From positions 62,001-126,000 of the forward strand of contig JALJEE010002282.1 in assembly GCA_023231475.1 (NCBI GenBank): a DNA stretch of 64,000 nucleotides, written 5' to 3'. Below are positions 50,901-61,204 of this stretch, in pieces (the first letter of the stretch is position 1; each line of letters opens with the position of its first letter). A model generated the notes under the pieces. It was not told the origin of the DNA. It saw nothing but the letters and a program-made list of their open reading frames with translations, and made no database searches. This DNA is from Seison nebaliae. Taxonomy: Eukaryota > Rotifera > Pararotatoria > Seisonacea > Seisonidae. The translations under genes and the position numbers were made by a program.

Positions 50901-51897
50901 TTACTGATGGAACTTTCACCACCACAACATCAGCCACTATTTACGTTCTTAATCATACGATGGCGAGTGATTGGCGTGCACCATCGTCAATGAATAATCG
51001 CCATGATTTCCAGAATTCTTATGATCCAAATTCGATGTATCATCGAAATCGATTAACGAAGAACGCCTTCAAACAATATTGGTTAATGAAATTGAATGAT
51101 ATTTTATCAAAACCGAAAATTGTTTATGGTGTGGGAGCGAGTCTTTTTATTCTATTGATCATCGCTATCATAATAACGGCGCTTGTTCGTCGATTTAAGA
51201 AACGACAAGTTCATCGTTCCGATAGAAGAGGAACGAGATCGAATAATTCGAAATTAGACAAACATCATGATAAAGCGTCATATTCTCCCCTACTTGTACA
51301 TCCGACAACATTTAGGAATTCAAATACTGAATCGGAAACATTCTCCGACGACGTGACGCATTCGAATGAGAGGAAATTAGTCGATAAATTATTTGCAATT
51401 GATGAGAATTCAACAATTTGTACTTCACCTACTCATTCAGGCAATTCGTACAGTTAGACGAGATTTTTTCATTTAATTTTTTCAATTTATTCTTATTAGA
51501 CGGCAAATCAACCATTCAACGATTGAATGATATCAGGAAATCAGATATCAATCGTCAAAGTGTGGAAAGTGGATCTTATGATGATCCGAATGATTCGCTC
51601 AATAGTGCCACTGTTCGCACAGGTCTCAGTAACAACGGAAATTATGATATGGGCTCAGATAATTCAGAACCGACATGGCCCTTCGCCTACTCGACATTAT
51701 CAACGACAGTGAAACCAAGTTACTGTCGAAACGAAGTGAACAATTCAGGAATGTTCAAATCTCAAAATGATCTAACTACTCCAATCAATAAGATATATCG
51801 ATATCAACAAAGGCAATCACCCAACAAACTCATCAATCATTCACCTATGATAGTAACAAACGGACACACCATAAATGATAATGTCGATTATGTATAG
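47969..51897 (+). CDS. Protocadherin-like cadherin, 1,293 aa
   Basis: Two exons, 47969-51452 and 51500-51897. The start is the ATG that opens a signal peptide (NLIFWNLLILIQLLHINA); a longer frame upstream lacks support, and the CAG before the ATG could be a splice acceptor. The ectodomain has about six cadherin repeats, marked by calcium-linker motifs DQNDNVPMF, NENDNKPKF, DENDNSPKF and DINDVAPKF, plus a degenerate one (DENNHRVQF). EC1 has DRESICP...C, typical of protocadherins. One membrane helix lies near residues 1051-1076 (GASLFILLIIAIIITALVRRF). The ~215-residue cytoplasmic tail is Ser/Asn-rich and lacks the catenin-binding motifs of classical cadherins. It probably mediates homophilic adhesion or recognition. 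The ectodomain is interrupted by low-complexity inserts (poly-Gln/His, Asn). Confidence 0.9.
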
Positions 51898-53621
51898 CGC
51901 GGATGATTTCTGTTTATCACACCTCATTTTATATTTTCCAAACTCAATACTCTTCAGTCATTATACCTCACACGTATTTGTATAGTTATTTAACGTTTCC
52001 ATCGCTTTAATCTCATTCAACTCTCGCTCGATGGTTGACCGATTAATCGCCAATAATTCATATGAAATTCTCCAAATGAATCTTGTGCATCTGATTTTAC
52101 CAATTTTTAAATCATTCTTTTAAATAAATCGATCTGGTTTTCCTTTCTCTTCGCAATACCATCCTAAACTCAATGATATATACAAAATGTTAAAAACCAA
52201 ATAATAATTGAATTGGAAAAATAATAATTATAATTTCACGTTGATTCTATCAGTATTAAAAGTAATTACACCTATTATCTCAGACATAATAAGCAGAGCA
52301 AATTACTATGACTATTTATAACAAGTTCATCTTTTATTCTTCTCGACTATCAGAGGAACTTTCTGACGATTTTATTTTACTAATCCTTTCGTTACTAAAC
52401 TCTTTTTTGTCCTGTTTCTATCATTTCGTTAATAACCGGCATCTTCATTGATCAATAGGAGATCGATTAACGTTCGTTGTCGTTCTTCCCAATGACAAGA
52501 AAAATGGATTCAAAAAAATTGCAAGTCGATTTAATTCAGAAATTCGCTTAAGGTACTTATTCCAAAATTCAAAGTTGAACTGACCGGGTCTGTTGGTAAT
52601 TTTATCAGTTATTATTTCTAACAATTCTTCTCATTTTCAGATTGTTGATAATTTGGAGAAAATCCGTCTTTCAAGTTGTTTTTCTAGCATCAATTCCGAT
52701 TTTTCAGGAATGGCGAGACGTGATGACCTTTAGATTTCAAGCATTTTTCAAACATCACTCATTGAGGTGGATGAAGAAGGGATGAAAGCTAGATCAGCAA
52801 TGAGAGTCAATTATAGATATGTATGTCCCGTTATGGTGATAAAATTTTATGAAATGATTTGTGATCGTCCTTTCATTACTTTTTTTTCCTGAGAGACTCA
52901 ATATGATACTTTTTGCCGGATATTTTGCAAATCCGCAAAAAGTTATTAAATGAGATTTTTGTTTAAGGATTTCCTTTTGTAGAGTTTAATTGAAATCTTA
53001 AAAATTTATTTTGTAAATTTCATTTAAATTCTTTCAACTTTACATCTCTAAATGTAAAGAGCTTTGTTATTTTCAATTTGAATTTCATCCGAAATAAAAG
53101 TTAATCGACATATAACAATGTACTAAAACCATTGGTAAACTTGTTGTTTATCAGTTCACAATTCAAATTTATTTCTTACAATACCATTAGATATTCTTGA
53201 GATGACATAAAAGGAACTAAATTAGTCAAAAAAATTAACAGCAGGAAGTCAAAGGAACTTGAATATAAAACCACGAGACAATAAATCATGGAAACATTCC
53301 ATCATAACGGTTATAGTTCCAGTTGAAAAATTCATCAATTTCAAAGAACTGATAATATAAAAAATATGTTGGACAACAAATGTTTTAACATGGTTTTATG
53401 TGTGAATTAATTGAATCATGGTGATTCAATCGTAATAAATTTCGATTTATATAAAATTCAATTTCTAAATGAAAATATTTTTATTGGTCACCTGCAATTT
53501 ATAGTTTAAATTGCCATTCTTTCATTTTATGGAAATTATTCATTATCTAATCATTATCTATTTTTCTAAATCATTATTTTTATTCCAAAATTATTTAATA
53601 TCAGATAGAGACAATTGTATT
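51898..53621. other. Intergenic, no supported gene
   Basis: The 3' flank of the protocadherin-like gene followed by AT-rich sequence. No exon or repeat element could be supported on either strand. Confidence 0.5.
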
Positions 53622-53953
53622 ATGCAGATAATTTTAACTTTATTTCTTTTATCATTCAACTGGAGTTAATTTTATATGATCATTTAAAAAGTTAAATCAA
53701 CTTTAAATTAGGTCTATCTTATCCATTTTATGGTTCTGGAAATATCGGAAATTTCCAATTTAATGGTGGACAATCTCAAGGATATAAGACAAACGATAAC
53801 GAAGATGTCCAAACACAAGGTGTTTCAGTGAAAAGTGAGAATGGAGGAGGATATGGTGCAATTTCTTTGACGCAAAGTCAAACTGGTAAAATTCATGAAT
53901 ATTATCCAAAACCTGTTTATTGGCCGAATGATTATGATAATTTTTATTATTAA
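53622..53953 (+). CDS. Small secreted Gly/Asn/Tyr-rich orphan protein, 94 aa
   Basis: Two exons, 53622-53664 and 53712-53953, join in phase across a 47-nt intron. Exon 1 is almost exactly a signal peptide (QIILTLFLLSFNW). The mature ~80 residues are rich in Gly, Asn, Gln, Ser and Tyr (for example YGSGNIGNFQFNGGQ and SENGGGYGAISLTQSQ). They end in an aromatic tail (PVYWPNDYDNFYY). There is no Cys, so it is not a disulphide-knotted peptide. The composition resembles cuticular, silk-like or antimicrobial glycine-rich peptides, but no family is recognised. The next gene, ABHD2, starts 150 bp downstream on the same strand. Confidence 0.6.
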
Positions 53954-54107
53954 TAAATTGAAGAAAATTTTTAGAGTCTCTTTCTTCCGAATTGTTCAAT
54001 TGGAAATTAATTTTTAATTTTCTTGAAATGTCAAACTTTTCACTTTAGTTCTCGTTTCGTTTTTTTCTTCTAGTAATTCTTCTAGCTGTCCAGTGGAATA
54101 TAGAACG

Positions 54108-55909
54108 ATGATCTATATCGTTCTAATGCTGGTAGTTATTCTACTGATTGGTTCGCTTAATATATTTAGTTTCTCACGTCCACCAAATGTCTATTATAAA
54201 CCGTGCTCGAGATTCGTTCGAAATCTTCTCATTAATACTCCGATAACTCATCAAATGTTCATAAAAATTTCATTGATTCCTTCATTCATTTCCATAACAT
54301 AGATATTATCCACCGTTGTTATGGGGTAAAAATATGTTTCTCCAACACATCGTATACGGATGTTTCTTCCAACGTTACAAAATGACAAGCCTCTCCGGCC
54401 AAAAAGGAAGTCTCAAATTACCAGATGGAGCATTAGTCTATTTTCATTTGTATGAGACACAGAATAAATTCACCTGTTCATATTTATTAATTATGATATT
54501 ATATTTTTTTCTTCAGATAATTACAACGGAGAAGAACCGCAAGATGTTGACGTAACTTTACTAATTTGTCCTGGTTTAGCATCTAACAGTAATACAGCTC
54601 ATGTTAATTCGTTAGCGAGATATGCTAAAGATAATGGTATGCGAGTTGTTAACAAAAATTTCTCAATATTCATATTAAATAAAATTTTTATTTATTTAGT
54701 TCGTTTTAGATCATTTGGGAACTGGCCTCAATGCAATTGTCACACCTCGAGTTTATAATTATGGTGACACTCTGGAATTGGTCGCTCTTACTAAATATAT
54801 CAAGTTGGACAATTTCCTTGAACAATTTTTTAAAATTTATTTTACAATTTATCAATTTTCAAATTTAGGGGTAAATATTTAAACACTCATTTATTTGCTG
54901 TTGGATTATCGATGGGAGCGAACATGTTGTTACGAGCTGTTGGTTTAATGAGCGAGAAATCTCAGACGGAATTTTTTGAAGCTGTCATCTCAATCTGTCA
55001 AGGATATGATATAAATAAGTTAAAGAGTATTAAATGAACATCTGTTAAACTATTATTGATCAGATGTATCGGATATATGTTGAGTTGGGAAAATGGTAGG
55101 TATTTACTTGCCATGAAAACGGGATCGTTTCAAAAAAGAATTCTAACTCGTCATCAAGACGTACTGTTAACGGATGCGGAACTGAAGAAACACAAGTTGA
55201 ATGTCGAGGAAATAATGAATTCGACGACATTATTAGATTTCGATGAAGCATACACAAGGTCATCTATTAAAATGAGAGAGAATTGAAATTTGAAATTTTC
55301 CAATTAGAAAAGTTAAAGGATTTCCATCAGTCAGATCGTTCTACGAATGGTCCAGTTGCGTCAATAGTATGTACGACGTTAAATTTCCAATATGACTCAC
55401 AATTAAGAAAATTCTGATATAGATTAAAATTCCGGTTTTGTGCGTAAATTCAGAAGATGACGAATTAGTTCCCAGATACATTTTCGATATTCCAATTAGA
55501 TTAACAGGTTCTCATAACCATATTTTTAGTAGAGAGTCACTCCCTATAGATGTTAACGAGAAAGCTTTATTTATAACTACCACTCATGGTGGTCATCTGT
55601 GCTATTTTGAAAATGGATTCATTTTACCCGATAAAGTGGCTTGGTGTGAAAGATTAGTAGTCCAATACAGTCAAGCGGTTATCGGCATTAAATATTCAGC
55701 AGTAAACAAAAGTGGAGAATTGAGCCGGTTAGTGAACTCTCGAAATTTTGTTGAACATATGTTAATTAATATAATTTAGAATTGATACAGAACATCTTCA
55801 AATTGTACCAGGTTCAAGAAGTCAATGTAAAGCTAAAATCGGTTCAAAATCATCAAAAGATTTATCAGAAGCCATATCTGAATTGACATTAAAAGTAAAG
55901 TTAGAATAA
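54108..55909 (+). CDS. ABHD2: Monoacylglycerol lipase ABHD2-like alpha/beta hydrolase
   Basis: Nine exons join in phase: 54108-54256, 54303-54475, 54517-54644, 54700-54803, 54869-55018, 55064-55258, 55308-55377, 55423-55727 and 55780-55909. They give 467 aa. An N-terminal membrane helix (YIVLMLVVILLIGSLNIF) anchors the enzyme. YYPPLLWGKNMFLQHIVYG matches the ABHD2 block YIPPLIWGKSGHIQT. LLICPGLASNSN and VLDHLGTGLN follow. The catalytic triad is visible: Ser in GLSMGANM, Asp in NSEDDELVP and His in THGGHLCYF. ABHD2 hydrolyses monoacylglycerols such as 2-AG and, in mammals, acts in progesterone signalling; the substrate here is inferred. An upstream in-frame GTG is ignored in favour of the ATG at 54108. 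Confidence 0.9.
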
Positions 55910-56461
55910 CGAAAATATTACTAGAAATATTCAACAGACGAAATTTTGGCAATTATGAATTAAAATTTAAATATTCTCCTCATTTCCGTTTGATGATTTT
56001 ATAAAATTGAAAGAAATTTAATTCACATTTGGTAATTTTATAAAATTAAAAGAATAAATTAATTAAAAAGAAATTTAATATCCATTTAATTATTATATAA
56101 AATAGAGAAAAATTTTAATTTCCGTTTGACCTTTTAAATAAAATTGGAAGAAGTTTAGTTTCTATTTCAAGCGACAGAGTTTTAAATACCTTTGAAAGAT
56201 AAAATTATGGGGATATGCTTGAAATTTCGTTTTGTCCTTTAAATGGATTATTAAAATGAAAAAGGAAAGAGAATTAATCTAAATTTTACTAAATTCTCAA
56301 TAAGAGGACGATAATATATCGATTGGAGAGAGTACAAACGAATGAGTATTGATGTTAAAAAGTGTTAATAGAAATATATAGACGAAAATTTGATGAAGGA
56401 AAGACATTTGAATGAATGAGAAAAAACATCATTATTCACGTCATTTCTAAAATCGACATCT
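55910..56461. other. Intergenic, no supported gene
   Basis: AT-rich sequence with several diverged copies of a TTTAATTTCCGTTTGA-like word after the ABHD2 stop. It probably includes the promoter of the zinc-finger gene. Confidence 0.5.
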
Positions 56462-57286
56462 ATGAAAACCGGACTTATGATTCAGAAAGATGATACGTTG
56501 AATTGTGGTGAGTGCAAACGAAGTTTCCCCTTGCGAGATATAACTCTCTTCTTTCAACATAAAATCGAACAATGCCAAGAGAACAGTCCCGTCGACGAAG
56601 ATATCGAGGATACGGTGAAGAGTTGTATTTTGGCTTGTTCGAAATGTGAAAAAAAATTCCGTGACGCTCGTCGTTTATTGGAACATATTGAGTATCATCA
56701 CCATCAAAATATTTTTATTGATATATGTTGTCCCGAGAAGACGAAACATAGTCCGTCGACATTATGTTGTGGGAAAATTGAAATAGATGACGAAGAAAAT
56801 TCGAATGATATTAGTCAAACGAGTAATGGAATAAGTTTGATAGAGAAGAATCAGTTGAAGATGAATGAGAAAGATGTGAAACAGAATATTAAACGATTCC
56901 AATGTGATAAATGTGAATATGAAGCATTCCAACGGATCCATCTCAGGAAACATATTTCAACGAAACATACGAATTGTTTTACTAAATTATGTTTCTTCCA
57001 ATTATCATTTCTTTTCAGCCAAACCTTACAAATGTACCAATTGTCCTTATTCGACGGTAGAGAAGAGTCATTTACGTGTTCATTATCGTATACATACAGG
57101 TATAGATCATTCTTTCTTTCTCCTTCTACAGTCCATCTATAGGTGAACGTCCATTTAAATGCAATTATTGTCAATATCGAAGCGCTCAAAATGGAGCACT
57201 GAAAGTTCATTTTTACCTTAATTCATTTCAATCATTCTTTCTCCATTCAGAGTCATGTTAAACGGAAACATAAGGAAAAATTTTGA
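56462..57286 (+). CDS. C2H2 zinc-finger protein with BCL11-like N-terminal CCHC finger
   Basis: Four exons, 56462-56975, 57019-57099, 57143-57204 and 57251-57286, give 230 aa. Residues 12-38 (LNCGECKRSFPLRDITLFFQHKIEQC) match the CCHC finger at the N-terminus of BCL11 proteins (CGQCQMNFPLGDI...EHKRKQC), with C15, C18, H33 and C38. A C2H2 finger follows (CSKCEKKF...HIEYHH). After an acidic linker come three more: CDKCEYEAFQ...KHISTKH, CTNCPYSTVEKSHLRVHYRIH and CNYCQYRSAQNGALKSHVKRKH, joined by HTGERPF. It is far shorter than vertebrate BCL11 (about 800 aa), and its C-terminal fingers are not the BCL11 type. It is a likely nuclear DNA-binding regulator; orthology is open. Confidence 0.75.
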
Positions 57287-57588
57287 AACCAGTTCTCTTC
57301 CTTCCTTCTTTCTTCTTCTAAATATTTTCCTTTTACAAGATTCATTCTACAATTAATTTTTAATTTTAGTTTCACCAATAAAGCGACATGTACAACATTA
57401 CTTCTTAATTTATAAGATGATTAAAACAAAATATTTTATTAAATATGTTTATTAAAAATATTAAGGATGAAAATTTTATTTTTTCGTTTTTCTACAAATA
57501 AAATTTTTAATTTCTCATAATTTCACTCGAATTTTAATAAAAAAACGGCAATTTCTAATAAATATGTCTGATAAATCATAAAAAGTTC
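57287..57588. other. Intergenic between convergent genes
   Basis: About 300 bp between the stop of the zinc-finger gene (+) and the stop of the haem peroxidase (-). It contains AATAAA-like words on both strands, fitting two facing 3' ends. Confidence 0.5.
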
Positions 57589-60159
57589 TTATTCCATCCA
57601 TGGCGAATAATCGAATGGTTTCATTCTTGCACAACGTATCACTTTGTGTCTGTTCATTAAATAGTTGAGTTTAAAAAGAATCAGTGAGGGGACTACTAAC
57701 CCCGAGTCAGGAAGACGAAATGCTTTGGGTTGAATTTCTCTCATATTTTCTATGACATCACATAAAATCCTCGATAAGGATGTTTGTCTGATCGATGTCA
57801 ATTGATCTAAATAATTTTAAAATTAAAAATTTCAAAAATTCAAAAATTGAACTTCGGGAAAATGCTCCAGGGTGTATAGTCGGCGAATTTTCGTACCAAT
57901 AACGATCTCCTCTTTTTAAGCGATCGAATTGTTCGGCCAACAGACAACCAAATGTTATTCCAACGATACCATTCTTTCTCGGTTTCTCACCAAAACCACC
58001 AGTAACCAGATCGATATCATTAACATTTCTACATTAATCCATTTCACAGATGATGAATAATAAAAGAGTATATCCAACTTAAACAACGACTTCCATTTAC
58101 TGATGGTTTCAGACGAAATTGTTACAAAATTATTCTGCTTCAAGTCATCAAATGAATTTATAGTTTCCGTACGACCAAATATCATTTTCATACATCTCTT
58201 CCTCCAAAACACATAAGATTGAGCTCCAAAATCTCTTGTTCTCAATATGTCTAAAGAAGTTAAATCTTGTGCACTTGTAACTTTTCCATCTGAAAAATAG
58301 AAAATAAAGAATTAAGTGAATTTTTTAAAATTTAAATTAAACTTTGATCTGTTCGTTGAAATAAACGTGAATGAATAGCAATTGGAACTTCGTTATTCAT
58401 TCGAGATGCAGCATCAGCAATCATACCATGAGTATATCCGGAAATGCCACCACCATTCTTTTCACTAGAATGAAAAATTTAGATATAAATAAATTAATGT
58501 GAAAGATGAACTCGAATAATCCTTCCGAATTAAAATAATTCGCTCTCAATTCCTCAGTTTTCAATATTTTATATTTATCGTCTCTTATTGAAATTGTGTC
58601 ACGAATTTGTGCATGACCAAAACGAAAAGCCAAATTAAATTCGACGGCTAATCTTGGATCAATATTCGAATCATAACCACTGAAGAATCCGTTATCCAAA
58701 TAAGATTTTTGTGATGTCTCTTTCGCCTCCCAATCGGACAAATGACGGAAACTGTATAAATTGAAACTTTCCATCAACTCGTCTCCGATAGCGACAGAAA
58801 GATATTCGTTATAAATGACATGTTGAAATTCCGATATGGCGATATGTCGTGCTTCCTATCGTTCTAATGGTTAGAATGATAAAATGAGTACAGTTAACGG
58901 AAACTTCAAATATTCGTTCGTCTTCCCAAGAAGGATTTATTGCTGATAAAATTCGAGCACGTTCGTTATGTAATCTCATGAAAATTGTATGAGTTATCAT
59001 CAATAATTTATTCTCGTTGACACGAGGATCTCCCGCACGGAAACATTTCACTTTAGAATTGAAAGGACAATTGATTGAATTTGGAAGAAAATCTAATTGA
59101 CGAAATTGATCACCATTCGTCACTTCCAATAAGCCTAAAATAATTTTCAATAAATTTGAATTATCTCTCATAAAATCAACCGTTCTTAAACGATCTCAAC
59201 AAAGCCATTTCTTCCCTAGAATTACCATAGACTGTTGAAAGATCTATCCAAGAATTCGGTCCATTAATCGGTGTACGAAAACCAGGACATTCGTCCGATG
59301 TTGTGAAAGTTTTCTTTCTCGTTTGTTTTAGACATTCAGTGATGTTACTCAACCATTTATCATCCTCACTAATCGAAATACTTTGACACATACCTTCTTG
59401 TCTCTTCGAACAAGGACATGCTAAAAATGAAAAAATTTCCACAAATATTATGAAATAAAAATCATTGTATAAATTCCTGAACATAATTTAAGTTCATCAT
59501 CCGAAAAATTCGTTTAAATTTCAAATTATTAAATTATTGTATATTATATTGTTATATTTGTTAAATTAAATTGCGAATTTATTGTTGAAAATTATTAATA
59601 CGAACATGCTGATTCACTACCGCTAGCTTGTGTGAGATCGTGACTAAGAAATTGTCCAAAAACCATATGAAAATGATTAACTATTTTACTTTTAGTTAAG
59701 ACTGTGGGACGATTGGGATTTGGAGGAACGTTGAATGACTCTAAAGTTATTTTCCTGATATTGGGTAAGTCACCACCATTCTCAGACTTTTTATGCTCAG
59801 TCGATCTACCTGGAATATACATGTGGAAAATGATTATAATGTCAAAGTAGAATGAAAAAAACTTGACTCATAATTAACTTTGGCTAGTCGTAACATCGGC
59901 GATTTTCTTACTCCCCACCATTTATGATTAATATTATTGCACACACCTAATAGAGTACGAAACTTCGATCGAGTGGAACATTCGGAAGTTGCCGAAATAG
60001 CATCTCCAAGATCGTAATCACATGGTTCCGTATTTCTGTTAGAAAAAACGGATTTTGAAAATTGAAAAAATTATTTATTTTTAACTCAGTTCTCAAATCA
60101 ATTGCGAATAGTTGAGAGAGATTGATGAAAAGGAATATAGAAAATCTAAGAATTTCCAT
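57589..60159 (-). CDS. Secreted animal haem peroxidase
   Basis: A multi-exon gene read from 60159 down to 57589. It begins with a signal peptide (EILRFSIFLFINLSQLFA). Family blocks then follow in order: CNNINHKWWGV, FGQFLSHDLTQ (distal His), CPCSKRQEGMC, WIDLSTVYGNSREE and CFRAGDPRVNENKLLM (catalytic Arg and haem-linking Glu). Next are MRLHNERARIL, EARHIAISEFQHVIYNEYL, FRFGHAQIRD (proximal His), GGFGEKPRKNGIVG and RILCDV near the end. The domain is essentially complete. The block usually read LNIQRGRDHG is LDILRTRDFG, so the Asn that holds the proximal His is Asp. Arthropod and nematode relatives act in cuticle or chorion cross-linking; the role here is inferred. Not every exon border was fixed. 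It is divergent from IFT22 with 259 bp between the start codons. Confidence 0.85.
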
Positions 60160-60395
60160 ATCATCAAATATTTATGAGGGAGAATATGCCTCGTAGTATT
60201 CCATGATGAAAGGAAGATGTTTGGGGAGAACATTAACTAAATACTTTCACAATTCCATTAATTCCTGATGGTTCCATTGGGTGAAATCTGCTAAGTAAAT
60301 AAATGAATATTACAGCCTACGCTTCATGACTACCATATCTTTGCTTTGATCATCTTTACTTCAATCATCCATTCCAATTCAATAACATCAACACC

Positions 60396-60409
60396 GTTAC
60401 CATGGAGAC
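60396..60409. promoter_or_regulatory. RFX X-box upstream of IFT22
   Basis: GTTACCATGGAGAC matches 13 of 14 positions of the X-box consensus GTHNYYATRRNAAC. It ends 9 bp before the IFT22 start codon. RFX/DAF-19 factors drive ciliary genes through this element, so its presence here fits the gene. It is closer to the ATG than most nematode X-boxes. Confidence 0.6.
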
Positions 60410-60418
60410 GATAGAAAA

Positions 60419-61169
60419 ATGTCTGGTTCTCTGAAAATCTGTGTTCTAGGTCCAAAAGAAGTTCCATTTTTTTCATCAATTCATTTTAGATAATTTTTGT
60501 CTTGAACAGAGTGGCAAAACGACCTTATCAAATTTTCTGTATAATGACGAAGTGAACATCTCTCAGAACTATATTAAAACAGAAGGTGTTCGAATATTGG
60601 ACATCCATCAGAGATATTCGGAAATACAAAGTACTCCACTTCACATTAACATTTGGGATTGTAGTGGGAATAGTCCGAAGTGCTCTCATTTTATTCACTC
60701 TCCTCTTCTCTCTATTTGCCAATTGATCAGATATCAACGAGTATGGAATACATTCAAAAAGAATTGTAACGGAATTGTTTTCGTTTATAATCCCGAAAAT
60801 TCCACTCATGGTCAAGCGATGGATGATTAGTTCGATTTGATATCTATTCCATCTTTTCCCCTTTCTCTTTCTCTTTTTCATTTTAGTTATCGATATTTCG
60901 TCGAGAATAATAAAACGAATTCCCCCGAAATTTTAGTCGTCGCATATCGGAAAGAAGGGAAAATTAATGCCGCAACAAAACTATGTTAATTCTCTTTTAA
61001 TTTTTCTTTCTAATTTTCAAAAATTTTCTCCTGTAATTTCTATTAATTTTCAGCGAATAAATTTGCCAAGACCCAAATCACCAGTATCGATTTGAATGAT
61101 CGAATATCGATCAATGAATTTAAAGAAGCTTTCGTTTATTTTCTTGAAAAGATAGTGGAGAGGAAATAA
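60419..61169 (+). CDS. IFT22: Intraflagellar transport protein 22 (Rab-like 5 GTPase)
   Basis: Five exons, 60419-60460, 60510-60679, 60731-60829, 60887-60984 and 61054-61169, give 174 aa (human 185). The spliced P-loop reads LGPKESGKTTLSNFL, as in human IFT22 (VGPCESGKTVLANFL). EGVRILDI and INIWDCSGNSPKYQRVW match the human EFELWDCGGDAKFESCW segment, and NGIVFVYNPE matches HGVVIVFNAD. The usual NKxD specificity motif is not seen, which is normal for this atypical GTPase. It is a subunit of the IFT-B complex in cilia. All four introns are 43-69 nt and in phase. It implies that the organism has cilia, probably on sensory neurons. An RFX-type site lies directly upstream. Confidence 0.92.
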
Positions 61170-61204
61170 ATAGATTACATGATCGATTAATTTATTAATA
61201 TTAA

